Below are positions 1 to 13,800 of a DNA stretch of 64,000 nucleotides, in pieces (position 1 is the first letter of the stretch; each line of letters starts with the position of its first letter). Below the pieces are notes generated by a model that was not told the DNA's origin, did no database searches, and saw only the letters and a list, made by a program, of their open reading frames with translations. The position numbers and the translations under genes were made by a program. Origin of the DNA: Xiphias gladius (taxonomy: Eukaryota > Chordata > Actinopteri > Istiophoriformes > Xiphiidae); assembly GCF_016859285.1 (NCBI RefSeq), contig NC_053420.1:27792545-27856544 (forward strand), read 5' to 3'.

Positions 1-2094
1 GAACAAGGAGCTCAGTATTTGTTTAAGTAGAGACAAGCACAGAGAGACTGAGATTGAAAAAGCACGTCAGTACCGCTCAGCTACATTTTAGACTTGTCTT
101 TTAAACTTTTCTGAGCAGAATCAATCAGTTGCCAAGTACTACAACTAAGTGGTTTGCTAAATGGCAGCTGAAAGCCAACACCAAGTACCTTAATCTGTGG
201 ACTGGAGTGTCTGACAGGACTATGTGCAGTTGGAGTAAAAGCGTCTGGTAAGATTGAAGAATGAAAACTGCTACCAGAGGGACATCAATCATGACATGAA
301 TTATAAAGGAGCCATGCATTATTGTTGCCAACATAAAAACAAAAGAGAAAAAAAATCTATGTATGACAGAGAATTCATGAATGATTACTACATGCAGAGT
401 GAAAACATTTTATGCCGTCCAGCAAAAAAAGCTCTAAAAACCATGGAGCAATTAGAGAAAAGCCTGCGGTTAAAAAAAAAAAAAACACCCAACTATCACA
501 GAGGGAGCCATTGATGCCAAAACGATGAGTGGTTTCCCTGACAGAGGAGTGGCCTAACAACACTCTGAGTGCAGGTGGGAGAGAGAAGTGAAAGTGTTGT
601 GTGGGATGCGATAACAACACAAACGCAGTGATCAAAGAACAACACACAGACGTTTCACTCAGGAGTGGACCACACCAAAATACAACAACATTACATTTCT
701 GTTACAAACCACTGCTGCTTTGCAGAACAGCAGGACTGGGATTTGTAGCAGACTTTATTCTGGGTTTACTGTTGACACACACTGCCAACTACATATTGTA
801 ACATTGCTGCAGCAAAACCACTGTATGGTTTCACAGAGACCCGGCGCAGATGAGTGCACCTGCTCTGACTATAAATCAACAGTGCTTTTAATCTGGCGAG
901 AGGACACTTATTGGCACACTGAGGACCGAGGCAGTAGGAGAAACAACAGAGTATGCAGCTTTTTCAGCTATGACAGACATACTGTATATACAGTAGAAGA
1001 TTACAATTACTATAACCATACTCATAGAGAGCTAAAAAGAGGAATTAATTCTTATGAAGTAAAAGCATCAAACCAGGGCTTGTGTAATTTTTCAGGCATT
1101 TAAAACAAAACGTGTACTTTATGTTACTATCGATACTTTACATTGTATTGTCAGTGTTTTTCTATTTTGAATGCATTTTTCAGTAGCGTGGAAACTTGCT
1201 TTCCCTCTAAAGTTGCTTTAAAAAAGGCAATCCATCACAGTGAAGATTTATTTTTCTGTTCTGTTATGATTGAATGAAAATCAAGTTGAAAGTGCGCATT
1301 CAAGGTGGCAAGCCTCGATACATGGACTGAGAGCCAAATGACTCACCTCCTCAAGTAGCTGTCTTTTTTTCATTTCCCCCCTCAGGACATCTTACGAACC
1401 ATACTTTTACAAGTGCTTCTGGACAGAATGAATTGCACTTAAGTAATCCAATAGTCCCAGTGCATACCACGATGCAAACATAATTAAACTAACAACAATA
1501 AAAGTCGCCATATTCCCTGTGGCGGATTATCTATTTTAACTAAATTTTTGATCTCTATAAGCGACCTTATACATTTTGTCAATAAAAATATGGAATGCTT
1601 TGAAAACAGTCTGCAGGAATCTAAACCTACAGTAAACCCACTTTGTAGTAACTGGGCTAAATTATGCTAAAACACAGTATGATTGTTGACAAAAATATTT
1701 CATTACAGCTTTCAGTTGTATCACACGTCTTCATCAACAGATGGAGTTTGCTCAGTTTCCCTGGAATTGCAGTTGTTAAAATTTTGATTTTTCTGAGCAC
1801 TTAAGGACTTTTAGTCCATGTTGGTTAAAGTATAGAGTTTTGAGTGGAAGTTCATTCTTGACCTGGGAAAAAGACGTTGACAAAAAAAGTCACAGCACAA
1901 GACCGTTTAATAGCTGTTTTGAAGCAACTCCATCTGTAATCTATCCTGATTTATGAAGTATGAAATGGTAAATGTGACTAATAACATTATGAATTCTGAC
2001 ACCACTTTTAGTAGATCTGAAGATGTCTTTACCTCAAAGATGATCTAATCTAATCTAATGATCTCATGTGGACTTGATGGAAGAATGGGTGCGT
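1..2094. other. Intergenic or intronic DNA, no gene recognised
   Basis: AT-rich sequence with short open frames on both strands and no recognisable domain or convincing exon chain. One good-looking acceptor (pyrimidine tract ending at 1385, plus strand) is followed by a short open stretch with a stop, but I could not link it to any upstream exon. It could belong to an intron of a gene lying off the left edge. Confidence 0.5.
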
Positions 2095-2272
2095 ACACAA
2101 TTTACATTTACTCACTTGTCAGACCAAAGTGACTATCAAGTGAGCCATTTTAGGGTTCAGTGTCTTGCCCAAGGACATTTTGGCTTGCAGGCAGGAGGAG
2201 CCAAGGACCAAACCGCCAACCCTGTGATCAACGGATAACACACTCTACCAGTTGAGCCACAGCTGCTCCTAT
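2095..2272 (-). mobile_element. tRNA-derived SINE fragment
   Basis: Read on the minus strand, the right end starts with a tRNA-like head: an A-box-like stretch 'tggctcaactggtagagtg' followed about 30 bases later by a degenerate B-box. After it comes the 'tgtccttgggcaagacactg' body that is common in fish tRNA-SINEs, and the element ends in an AT-rich tail near 2095. The tRNA-like head is not a functional tRNA, since no acceptor or anticodon stem can be formed over a 72-base span. The family name is not assigned. Confidence 0.7.
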
Positions 2273-2302
2273 GTTGTACGTTTTGCCACATAGTCCAGAC
2301 TG

Positions 2303-2304
<2 letters not shown>

Positions 2305-2373
<69 letters not shown>

Positions 2374-2379
2374 GCGTGT
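2305..2379. repeat. (TG)n microsatellite
   Basis: About 75 bases of almost uninterrupted TG dinucleotide, with two TGCG interruptions at the 3' end. It directly abuts the SINE at 2095-2272. It explains the Cys-Val and Thr-His open frames on the two strands, which are not genes. Confidence 0.97.
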
Positions 2380-4693
2380 TCAGTACAGTTGATTCTTCAC
2401 TGGGCTGCAAACACAGCAACAAGGAAATTGGTGCAACAAACCAAAGTGCATGGACCACGCAGTAAACACACAAGACGTGTGTCACTTGCTTCCACAGATT
2501 ATAACTGAGAATTGTAAACACACACACCTAGAGTAAGTGTACAAAATGTGAGGCAATGACTGCAGCTGCACCTGGATCTGCCTTCCAACCTGTCTGACCA
2601 GTTTAGAAGCCACAAGACAGGCCCAAAGGGATTTGGAGTAGTTTGTGTATGTACTCCTCCACAGATCACTGCACCAAACACAGTCAACACGACCCTCAAC
2701 AAACACATTTCTCAGCACTGAGAAACACTGGGTGCTATCCAACAAAAAAGCAACCAACCACAGCCCGTGTGCAGACTACACCCACCTGCTTCACTAACCA
2801 TTTGGTGCACAATCATACTTCATTCTAATTAAAGATGACATATCATGTAGAGGTCAAGAGTGTACCCACCTTTCTCAGTGGAGCTACATATCTCGTTAAC
2901 CACGCAGCAGCAGCAATCATCTGTAATCCCACAACAGGTACCGTGGGACCATCATCCTGAAAAGCCAAATTCAGTTTCATTTTACTTTACCTGCAACGTG
3001 CAACTCAATCTTGTTGTAAAAATATTTTTTTGCAAATCAACTCAGGAATTTACTCTGCAGCAGTAAGCATGGTATTGTTGTGAATTTTTACTTTTTTTTG
3101 CAAGTCTAATCTCTCCTAATCCTCTTTTTAGGTCTTGTTTATGTATTTATAAATCATTTGCACTAAGATCGACCTTAGTACATATTTTTCCCCAATTCAC
3201 CAGCTTTCTACAATGTGAGAGACTCAGCCAATCACAAACTAATCATCGGGGAAATGGACACAGATCAACAATGGAATTAGCCTTCCACCACAACTGTTGA
3301 ATGCAGAGGCTCTAATTAATGATTGCTAAGTGTGAAGTGGCCAAACGAAAACAATAGCTGCTGGCTTGGTTTGTTGGAGGAGGCCAAAATAGCTGGAGAA
3401 AAGTATTTCCATGGCAGGCCACAGTGAAGGCAGAATAAACAGCTTGGAAAAAGTGGTAACTGTTCCCTTTCCCCACGTGAACCAACTTAGCCTGAAATAT
3501 ATATTCCACATTACTGTGGGAAGGCAAAAAATGAACAGCATTGTGGGTATCGTTGTACCAGATCAAAAGCCGGACAACAACATGATGAGTCTCATCCTTG
3601 AGAGGAAAGAGATTTGTTCAAAGAAGGCAGAAGTCAAGAGGGGAGGTATGCAAAAGGTGTAGGTATGCAAAGGAAGAGGAAAAAAGAAAAGAAGGAGAAC
3701 CTGCTGACTCACTGTAATCATCAGGCTGAGGCAAGCTGAGCTGCTGCTCAGGGTAAAGCTCCGTCTCTCCCCTTCAGAAGGACAAAGTGATGCTTCCGAT
3801 CAACTGGGAACAGCTATATGACTGAATGTGGTAAATTTTTATTCAATCATTCATGGCATGAAATAGCTTCTCTTTCTTTCTTCTCACACCAGAGTGCACA
3901 CAGAATGATGCAATCTGAGGAAGGCAATAAAGTTGTATGAGTAAAAACCAAACCTAAACCTAAAGCCCAGATCAGATCGACAGCAACAAGACTGCAACTG
4001 TTTTGGGAAGAGAGCCTGAATATAAAGAGGAAGGGGGACAAAATAACTGTGGGCATACAGTAGCTGCTGGCAACTGCTGGGCACACTATTAAAGATCACA
4101 CAGTGAAGCAATATGATTTTCAAGTCTGCACCATAACAAGATTCTGATAGGACTGCAGGTGCTGCAGCATCCTGATGAGGCTTAATTCAATTCCCATAAA
4201 TAAAAGCACATAGCCACTTTGAGAACTGTTGTTGGACTGAGCTGCTATAATGTTGTGTTATCCTCTTTTGGTTATTCCAAAAAAAGCTGATAAAAGAGTA
4301 TGTAAAACAGAATAAGATTAGGTTTCTGTGAATATTGGGTAAACAAACAAAGCTGCAGTGCAATGCACCACTGTAGTACTGCAATTACCGCTTTATCAGC
4401 CAACAATCAATAACACAGTTCTGCTCATCAGTTATCAGGTGACAGGTATTAATTACACGGTGTATAAACAATCTTTGATTTGCCTATGGAAAGATGTAAA
4501 TATTCATTTTAACACACACCTTGGCACTTAACTAACCAAGGTAATGGATAAAATCTGTTTTTCTTCACTATGTTATCCCTGAGAAAACCTCTGGGCATGC
4601 TCCTGTATTTGTATCAAGAAGAGGACCAATTACATTTTAGACTTCGTCCAAGGACTGTTTTAAGTATTGGTTTTAGGGTTAAAGTTATAATCC
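2380..4693. other. Non-coding stretch, no gene recognised
   Basis: No coding domain was recognised. A single 87-base open stretch on the minus strand (2870-2956) has AG and GT at its edges and is in phase 0, but it has no recognised homologue (see findings). Confidence 0.45.
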
Positions 4694-5148
4694 TTAAAGG
4701 GGCAATCCACCCATTTCACACATGGTTAGTTTACTTATCATGGAGAGTACCAATCCGCTGTGAAAAAAAGCCTAATAATGTGTTCTGTGGCTCTCAAGGA
4801 GAGTTGTAAGGCTTGAGGAAGTGACCCTGATGATGTCTTTGGGGTTATCTTGAGTCAGGGCTGAGACTTCAGATACTGAAGAAGAAAACCTGACTTACAA
4901 ACTGGAGGAATAAAGTTTGAAAGAGGAGGGAATTTAACAGGCAGGGAAGGTCAAAAAAATGCAAATGAGTTGCGTTATGGGAAATGTAGGATCCAGGGTT
5001 TTTGAAGCATTACTTAAACTAGAAACTAACAGTCAGGATATCTTAGCCTTTGCAGTAATGGTTTTGACCATCCTTTTTTTTTTGACCTGTCTGTCAATCC
5101 CCCAACTTTAGGTTAGTGCAAATATAAATCACTGGAGTAGCCTCTTAA
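4694..5148 (+). mobile_element. Non-autonomous TIR element (MITE-like), copy 1
   Basis: The left end reads 'ttaaaggggcaatccaccc' and the right end, reverse-complemented, reads 'ttaagaggctactccagtg'. The two ends resemble the two ends of the element at 55,683-56,236, in opposite overall orientation. The interior has no open frame of note. Terminal inverted AAGGGG-type ends and lack of coding capacity fit a miniature DNA transposon. The superfamily is not determined, because target-site duplications are not clear. Confidence 0.55.
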
Positions 5149-7979
5149 GATTTGTCTTGTTTAATCTGGAAAGACGTATGGTTACTGGAGGTAACAGTAA
5201 GTGTGTTTTAATAAAACAGGTCCCTTTCAGAATGGCACATATATCTACTGCTGGGGTAAAGAAGCATGGGCTGAGAAGGTTTATTGTGTCGCATTTTTAT
5301 TTTTAATAAAGAAGACAGTCAACATGTCATCCATTATGGTAAAATCTGTACTTGTGATCAAATGTTGTCTTCCACAATATGTGAAACATCTACATGCACA
5401 AGCTTTTGTCTTCCATATCAAATCTAGAGCATGCATGTGTTGTTTCTTGTGTATCCCTTGTGTGTGGGTATAATTTGAAATGTGATTGGGAAAGGCATTG
5501 CCATTACCAGTGAAAATAACTATATAAAAAGGCAACTAGAGAATGCAAACACTACTAATGGTTATTGCTGAGAAACCATCAACAACAAATAGCATCAAAA
5601 TGGGGGTTGACATAATGGCAAGTAATAATAACTTAAGAGTTAGAATTGGGTTCAGGTTAAAACTACGGTAAGGCTTGACGTTAGGAGATAGGGCATGAAT
5701 TGTATCGGACAAATGCCTGTGTGTGTGTGTGTGTTTCTTGGTCTGCATATCTGATTGGTCACTTGATTTCAGCAGGCAGGAAGAGACGTGACCACACTCA
5801 CCAAGCTACAAAAACATGGTGGGTCAAAGAACATTCAGCTGGGACAGCAGCAACGTTGGCCAAATGCAGGAGAAACACACACAGACAAACAGTACCTGTT
5901 GCATGCCTTGCCAACATCAGGGTGACCCCACACAATTATGCAGCATTCCACGTCTATTCCAAGAGCTACTGTATATACAAAATAAACTATGACCAAGATG
6001 GCCACTTGAAAATATTCTTTTTCTGTGGTAATGTTTCATACAGACAAACCACTGAGTGCTCTCTTTCTCCAATCGAGAAGTCTATAAGAAATGGTTGAGT
6101 TAACTTGCAAGTGCAAAGATTGACTGCCTACAGTGAGACACAGAGGAGAGTAGGGCTGCTCAGCTTCACTCGATGCCTCATACATGCTCATTTGAATTGC
6201 AAATGGTGGTAGACAGCATGCTGGGTTGTGAAATCCCAGCAGCACCCTTGGGCATCTGAACTCACGCACAAACACTAACATGTACACGCTAATAGCAAGA
6301 GTTTGTGTACATATACGCTTTAGTAAAAAGAAGATAAAGCCATTAGGAATCTTCGAGTCCTATATACTTCTGTATGTCCGAGCTCCGTGTGATTACAAAT
6401 TCATTTCGAAACACTGTTGAACAAACAGTGGAGAAACTGATGCTGGTGCCAACATGAGGTAATGGCTCTAGGAGGGAGAAGAAGCATCAGGTGATACTTG
6501 GAGGGAGGCTGGGTGGCAGGCTGACTAGGCAAGACTGACACAGCAGGCACAGGAGTGTGTCCGAAGTTAACGAAATGGATGCCTCGTGACAGCAGGTCCT
6601 GTGTGCGGCCTGGAGGAAGAGTGTGACGAAGTATCATAAGCCCACCTATAGGGCAATAGGGAGCAAGCTAGACTACTGCAGAGGAACCAAGCCAATGCTA
6701 GGACTCGACAAACCAATACAACAAGAAGTGTGTTATAATAAGCTATCTTAAGAGTCAATCAAAAGACCTTTTAGGGATAACACTTCATAGGACTTTATTG
6801 GAAATCATTTCCAATTCTAGACCCAAAACCATAGAGACATTTAAGGTAGAAACATAGTTGGGGAAGCTAGCTGAAGGTGCACAACCACAGAGAACAGTCC
6901 TAGTAAAGCATCCTGATGACAACAAGTGCATTGCTGAAACATTCCTCTTCAGTACTGTCTGTAATTCCATCCCACAAAACCAGTGAAAACCGGGGGCCAA
7001 AGGTGACGCCATTCCCATACATGGACCTGCTTGAGCATGCAGGTGAAAACAGGCGACGTGCTGCTTCACCTCTGCCGCCAAATATATCCACAGTGTTCAA
7101 CTGAAGTCTGCGTTTAACACCATTCACACATCCCTATCAGACTGACTCATTGTGAGTTAAAAAGGACCAAAATATGTGAACTTCAAATCCACTCTTGTTT
7201 GTTTTAAAAGCAAAACTCAACCACTTTCTGTGGGCACACCAGAGGTGTTGATGAGAGGGTGTGACAATGGCCACATTGTGTAAGACCTCTGTGTGTCTGT
7301 GCACACTGTATGTCCGTGTGGCAGCTGCATATTTATTGATGGGTGTGTTGGGAAAAAAAAACAGTGACTAAGCCAATGGCAGATCCAGTTTGCTCTGACA
7401 CGCTGGGACGCAAACTGACACAGACAACAGACAACAGCTGATTTGTGAAGCCAAGCACAACTTTGAAGGACGTGCGCAATCCAAAATGAAAGCCAAGGCC
7501 GTGCTGTAGGTGAGAACATCATGTATAAAGTGGCTGTCCAAGGCAGCAGAGAGGGAACGGTGGGGAGGTTTGCAGATCTGATGTCAGCAATGAGTGGGCC
7601 AGTAGGCGCAAAACGACGCTACAACTTGCTTCTGCCTGAGTCCCACAATATTATTCATCCCCGGCAGAGGACGGCGAGCAAGCAGGCAAAGTCCATGCGC
7701 GATAAAATGATGGTCTACTGAACAGCTGCAGCTTGAATACATGCCCTCTCATGGCAGCAGCTAAACGCACAAAGAGAATATAACAACGCGCCGTTATCAC
7801 TGGCGAATTACACGTGAAAAGGACAAATACACGGGAAAGCTCTCGGAAACGTCAAAGCCCGACATTCAACAAATCCTTTAACACAAGCAAGGCTGTGCTT
7901 ATTCCGATATGAGCAAAGTGGCAGGGGAGAAAAATAGGAATATTTCAACATACCCTCCTGTCAGACAGACATCCAGGGG
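5149..7979. other. Non-coding stretch, no gene recognised
   Basis: Unremarkable mixed sequence with a short (GT)n run near 5716-5733. The longest open frame (132 aa, 5700-6098) begins in that GT run and shows no domain, so I treat it as chance. Nothing else is supportable. Confidence 0.5.
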
Positions 7980-8960
7980 AGGACCATGGATGGTGCGCAC
8001 CGGGGGAGGTCAGTCCTGCTCCTGCCGCCGCTCCGTGTTTATTCCCCGGCTTAAGGGAAAGGGAGTGTGTCGGTGTTTTGCCGGTGAAAAGCCTAAAGAC
8101 AGAGGGAGGAGGAGGAGAGAGAAAGAGGGAGGGACACTGTCAGATGCAGGGAGGCGCACGCGCGCGCACACGCGCGCACACACACAGTCAGGGGGAATGC
8201 GTAAAGCCACACCGCGCTCGTGTCATTCCTGCAGAAATGTCCCCCTCTGTCAACAAGTAGTCAAAACCAAATAAACAGGCGGAAAATGCCAACAAGGTGA
8301 CATAATCCCTCACTGTTTCCGCAGCAGCTGCATTCATCTACGTGTCAGTGATTTTGTCATGAGAGAAGGCAACAACCTGAGAGATACACCCCCTCAAAAT
8401 GGACTTTGGAATGTCAGTGAGCGAGTGAAGACGTTTCATTTTTAGGCAGATTCCTTCTCTTTCTTTTTGATAAAGAATTGAAAGACCCGGCCACCGCATC
8501 AGAGGGGCTGCTGTTATTTCTTCCAGTGTCGTCAGGATGGCACAATCCCTCTGATTTCATCACTTAGTCCGCCGCTAACACACAACACACAGCCTCAAAC
8601 TCCCTCACCTTAAGCACACAGAGATGATGGGATTCCCGAGCACAAAGGGGCAACGCCGTTGTAAACAACAATTAATGGGCGCGCGCCGTGAATTGCAATG
8701 TTGTGGAGGTACCGGTTCCCTGTTGCGCGCGCTAAACTGACAGCATTATTTTTGAAGAGGCGGGCTGAGTTCGATCGTGACTGATGAGGGGGTTTCTGTT
8801 GCTGATTTGATTACCCCAAGCCTCAATACAGATCATGCAAGGGCCCCGCAAGCTCACTGACCAGACACAGTAAGCGCTCGACTCTAGGACAATGCCTTTT
8901 TATTTGCAGACTGTATTACATACCTAGTGGCGGGATAACCAGAACTCCCGGGGGCCTCAA
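7980..8960. promoter_or_regulatory. CpG-richer block, possible promoter/first-exon region
   Basis: Compared with its surroundings this block is enriched in CpG: CGCGCG runs at about 8158-8180, GCGCGCGCC near 8677-8686 and TGCGCGCGC near 8723-8731. It is also GC-richer (7980-8230). This is the pattern of an unmethylated vertebrate promoter. No initiation codon followed by a convincing coding exon is visible on either strand, so any first exon would be non-coding. Part of the signal is the alternating purine-pyrimidine repeat at 8158-8188. This is inference only. Confidence 0.3.
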
Positions 8961-10083
8961 AAGCTCCAGGTTTACTGCGAGTTCACTGCTTAGTGTTCAT
9001 CTGACGGCAAAACGTATTTGGGAATATGCACCAGCAGGGCATACCATCAGGTGACATGATGATATCCTTAAAAGAGTTGGGTCTACTCCGCTGATGTAGC
9101 ATTGCGCTCCAGTGCTATCCTCAGGCTCGCGATAAAAAATTAAAAAAAATTAAAAGGTACCAAACTCGATGCAGCAGGACCAGAGGTGCTGTGTTTTTTC
9201 AATTCCGTGCTTCCTACTTCCTTGTCAAAACCTTTCAACGAAATTGCCGACAAATTTCCAACATCACCATCGGCAGTTTGGCGTGGGGCTTGGATGTGCT
9301 ATGCTAGTAGCAGCTAATGTAGCCTTGAGGCACCATCTTCAAGTTCACGTCTTTCTGACTCCTCACCCCCAGATTTTTTTTCTTTTTTTTTACTTTTCAA
9401 ACTCGATGTCAGCCCTAACGACACTGACTCAAATGACATCACATCACATGACATTTTCTCGATTTCGTGCTCCCTCTGGAGCCACTAAAAGGCTTTATAC
9501 AGCTGTTTGTTTTGGGGTTTTTTTTCAAGACTTTCCTGTGTTAAATCAGAGCAGTTTAAAATGGTCGTACCTAATCTTGTTTTGGCTGTCGTGTCAAAGT
9601 CTAGTTTTAAGACCTTCATTATTCCAGCTTTTTGCTTAGCACAGTCCTAAATTAATGTGTTTAAAGCAGCTATAATCATCGTTTTTATTTTAACAAAGGT
9701 CCACACGACTACTTGTATACGAGAAGGGTTGCTCAGTGTGATAAACCCACAGGCTCTGTAGCTATCCTCAGCCCTTTTTTAGGGAATGTTTCGGTTTTAT
9801 GGTCCACGATTTTTCGCATTGCTTCTAGCAGCAGCAGGCAGTTGTTTTCGAGAAAAAAAAAAGATGTAATAAACCAAATTCTTTGGATATTTCCTATGTA
9901 TTAGTGGGACTGTAGCTGAATGCTAATGTGTCTGTTGCAATTGGATGTAAAGTATATAGGCAACTTTTTCCTAACACATTCACTATTTCAATTTAAAGGG
10001 CAAGATAATATTTCATTGTTGTGTTTACAGCTTGTTACAGTAGCCAAAAAGTCAGTTATTTCGAGTTTAATAAATGTACCAAC
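8961..10083. other. Non-coding stretch, no gene recognised
   Basis: Contains the longest plus-strand open frame of the left half (9169-9639, 156 aa). That frame is full of homopolymer-encoded Phe runs and shows no recognisable domain. I see no gene here. Confidence 0.5.
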
Positions 10084-10843
10084 ATTGTTGGGCAGTAATG
10101 AATGAGGCTACTTAGTAACTCATTACGGTACTTTAATGTGATTACTTTTACCAATCACAGGTTGTGTAAAGGGTAAAATTTTAAATTCCGATATTACATT
10201 ATACTTACTCCCCGTAATGCTTTGTTAGTTCCACAGCATGATGGTCGGCCTGTTTGGTGTCTTACCGGGAGTTTGATGGATGGTTGACATCAGATTGTTC
10301 TCTCGACGTTCATTGGAAACAGTGGTGCGGAACATGTTCGCTTAGGTGAGTACAAAGTCTGAAGGTGTGAGCAGGTGGTTGCCGACAAATCCAAGACCAA
10401 GACCGGAGAAATATGACTCATGGTAACGCCTAAGTTATTAGGAACTTTAGCCACCGACTGCATTCAGGAATCAGGTGGTTTTGTTCATAGTTGGAGGTTT
10501 CGTGAAACCTGCAGCTGGGGGACTAGTTTAGAGCCAGCGCTAAGCTAGCTGTTGATGGTCGGTAAATACTCCAAACCGAAGGACAAAAGCTTGTCAAAAT
10601 ATGAGGTGTATAATGTTTTCTGTTGCCACATTTGCTAAATACAGAACATGTGGTGTGTGGGTGTGGAGGCGTTGGTTTTGTTCACAGGCAAATTTGAGGC
10701 AGCTGTACTGAGTAACAAAAGTAATGTAACGAGGAATTAGTAGTAGTTACTAATTTTGGTATTCGGGTAAAGTAATTACTTTATCAATGAGTAGTGTGTA
10801 ATGAGTTATTGGTTACATTTTTCAACTAACTTTGCAACCACTG
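10084..10843. mobile_element. Probable non-autonomous DNA transposon with inverted ends
   Basis: The left end ('cattgttgggcagtaatg', then TTACT/GTAATG-rich sequence) and the right end (AGTAACAAAAGTAATGTAAC-type sequence ending in 'tttgcaaccactg') are approximate inverted repeats. They are dominated by the 'gtaac/ttact' words seen in a widespread fish hAT-like repeat that begins CAGTG-TTGGGCAGTAAC. The interior (about 10,170-10,690) has no transposase. Assignment to hAT is from recalled resemblance, not from a search. Confidence 0.5.
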
Positions 10844-13800
10844 ATTACCACACTGCAAAACCAGGAGTAAGCAGTATTTAAGTGCCGAAAAACTGTACTG
10901 AATCCACAGAAGGTGGGAGGAACAGGGTATTAATAGTATATTTTTGTAGCTCTATAATTTCTAATCAGTATATGGGTGATAAATCAAAAGGAAAAAACAA
11001 CACCCTGGAGACTTAGTTAACCTTACTGAACACCCATTCAGTGAGCTCCAGAGCACTGTTGAAGCAGCTTCATTTTGTGTTTTATTCAGGTTTTTCCTTT
11101 AATTTTGCAACCCATCTGTACATTTGTATTTTTTTCCCCAAGGTTTCATCATTAAGAAATTTTTTTTATTGAGTTGTACAGATAAAATCATGTTTGAGCG
11201 TCATTTCATTACGTCATTTTAATCCATTTAGTCCATTTTATTACACTTTTAAAAAACACCCCGTATATGGAAAAACTCTGAGGTTTCTGCTTTGTGGGTG
11301 TCAAGGACCACTTGTGTTTGATGTGGAGTTTGACACCTGTCTTATTGGTACCACTTCTGCCTCAAGGACATACAAGCAAGAACTCTAAAGCCATGTGTGT
11401 TTAAGTGGATATATTCCAGTTTTGCTCTGGCTGTTTGTTGAAGCCAACAGGGTCAGTAAGTAAAATGCACCATACTATATAAGCCAACAAAAATTAAAAT
11501 ACTTAAAATATTTACCTATTGATCTGTGCTTTTATAAGCTCTTCTTAATACACTTAGCATTGTTAAATTGCAGGTGGGCAAAGCAATAATAACTACTTCA
11601 AAGCTAGTCTGCTTAATAATGAAGCATTTCTGTCATGTTCTGCAGATGACTCTTCAAAAGGGACATGATGACCAGGCCTTAGAGGAAAGTGATGCAGACA
11701 AACACATGGGCGTTAAATAAATGCACAAAGCACAGTAATAATGCATAGTCATGGACATCGGACATCAAAATGTAAATAAGTTCATGCAGTGTGCCAATCC
11801 TCTGGTCACAATTTAATTATCCAAAGCGGCTGAGTACGCACAGAGACGTGACTCAGTGCTGCTGGTCGGGCTCAGCCTGCAACTCAAATTTCTCTTTTAC
11901 AGGATGCATCCTGTATGCTCTTTGAAATGGCAGGTGTCTTTATTTCTTGCTCTGCTTTTCATGTAAAATTTCTATAAGGGAAGCTCACATATAAGCCCAT
12001 CATTAGGCTAAATGAAAACATATTATGTGTATGCTTACTTTGAACTAGTCCCAGTTAAAGCCACTAGGTGATGAGTTTTTATGTGAGTCATTCAAACTAT
12101 TATATATTTCAAATTAAACACCTACTCGCTAATACCATCGGGAAAGTAATATTGCCTATATGTAACACAACTAATAGGAATCCATTACATTTGTGAGCAG
12201 ATGTAGCTCAAGAAATGCTCCATTTACCTTGTGTATAAATTAATAAATGCACTTGCACTTTTCATACATTTTGAAATCTTGTGTATTTCAGCTGTTTTTT
12301 TTACATTATTATATATTGAATATTTTGATTGTTTTTATGTGTATGAATTAATTGTTTGTGCGTACATGTGTTTGAAAAACAGCCTCAAATAAAGTATTTT
12401 GAACTGAACTGAGTTATTCTGATAGCATAAGGTTTTGTTTGTAGAAAACAAAATTGACAATCTCGGTAAAATCCCACGTGCAGTCTATTTGTTGCTCTCA
12501 GCCCATTCATCGCAGTATACCTAGGACAGATCAGTGCTGCCTGCCACAGTTCCCTTTTTGGATTCTAGCAAAGGGTGGCAACAAGGTTGAAGATTTCAAA
12601 TTCTGCTCTTAGTGGCTTCAAAGAGTGAAGTCTCTAAGTATTTTTGACTTTAAAGGGCAACTTAGCACCCCCTGAAAAATCTGTTTTTGCTGCGCTCCAA
12701 TTCATCTTCTCAACCACTTACTTGTTTTAATTTCTCAGTGTTGGGTCAACACAGCACATCTTTGACCACACCCAATCACGACTAGAGGTCAGAGATGAAA
12801 CAGGCTTGAATTGTTCAATCAGAGACAGCGGTGAAACACTGATTTTCAGCCTGTTGTAATGTTTTCATGCCACAACTCTGTGTTCTCAAGTGTTTTTTGT
12901 CATAATTTTATTATCACTGTGGAAGAGCCTTTAAAGCAGTATTAAGGCCTTGATGAGACACTAAAACACCTCTGTAACCCACAGAAATGGTGATCAGCAA
13001 TGGGCAAAAAGGCATGCACACCTTCAGCATCCACTTAAATGGTGCTGTAGTATAAACTAGTTATCTGTTTATGACTTTGTGGAAGCAAGATTTCTTTGGT
13101 ACGAGGCCCACTCACTCGGCAGGACAGAGGACGCACCGCAGACAACAAAAACAGCTGAAATCCAGGTTACACATCATCTAATGTCTTATTAAACATTTAC
13201 TCCATCTTTCTCAGCTCAGCTCAGCTCCGGGGCAGCTTGGGCCAGTGTTTCCCCAAATCAGAGCTGATAGATAATCTATGGGAGATCCTTCAGATGGGCT
13301 TTTATAATTCTACTGGCAACTGTTGTTAGCTGCAGGTTGCTAATCAAAACAGCATGAAAACCCAATGTGAAGCAATGATGCATGTATTCTTTTATATGCC
13401 GCCCTGAGTTATGTTTTTAGATAGGACATACAATTATAATTATTTCATTCACTTCTTCTCCTTTCTAACCTGCACAGTTTTCCATCCCAGCACACACTGG
13501 TTGGAAGGTAGGGCAACAAAAGTAGATACTCCAACCACATGATGAACACAAAGAGACCGATGCTCACATTCATACTGAAGGGCACTGTAGAGTCTTTAAT
13601 CTGACTTAAGAGTGTCTAAAATGCAGTCTGAACTTGAAATGAACTTTAAGGGGTTGGCAAACTAAAAGAGTACAGTATATATGATAGGAGTTTTGGCTGG
13701 CTAAGTGGATAGTTTTCATAAAAATAGACTTTTTAGTTATTTAGTTATATATGGAATCATGTACTTGTACATGTACTGTTGGGGCAGAAAAGGTTGCTAG

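Noticed and set aside
1385-1439. Strong acceptor followed by a short open stretch ending in a stop (plus strand)
   Set aside because: No upstream exon in phase and no recognised peptide in either open frame.
2200-2272. Possible tRNA gene
   Set aside because: Only A-box and degenerate B-box words, no cloverleaf; it is the head of a SINE.
2228-2527. Open frames with long Thr-His or Cys-Val runs
   Set aside because: They are translations of the (TG)n microsatellite on either strand.
3776-3824. Acceptor followed by KDKVMLPINWEQLYD-stop (plus strand)
   Set aside because: Looks like a terminal exon, but only 15 codons, no partner exon, no homologue recognised.
9169-9639. 156-codon plus-strand open frame
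   Set aside because: No domain, homopolymer-driven Phe runs, no splice or promoter context; chance in AT-rich DNA.
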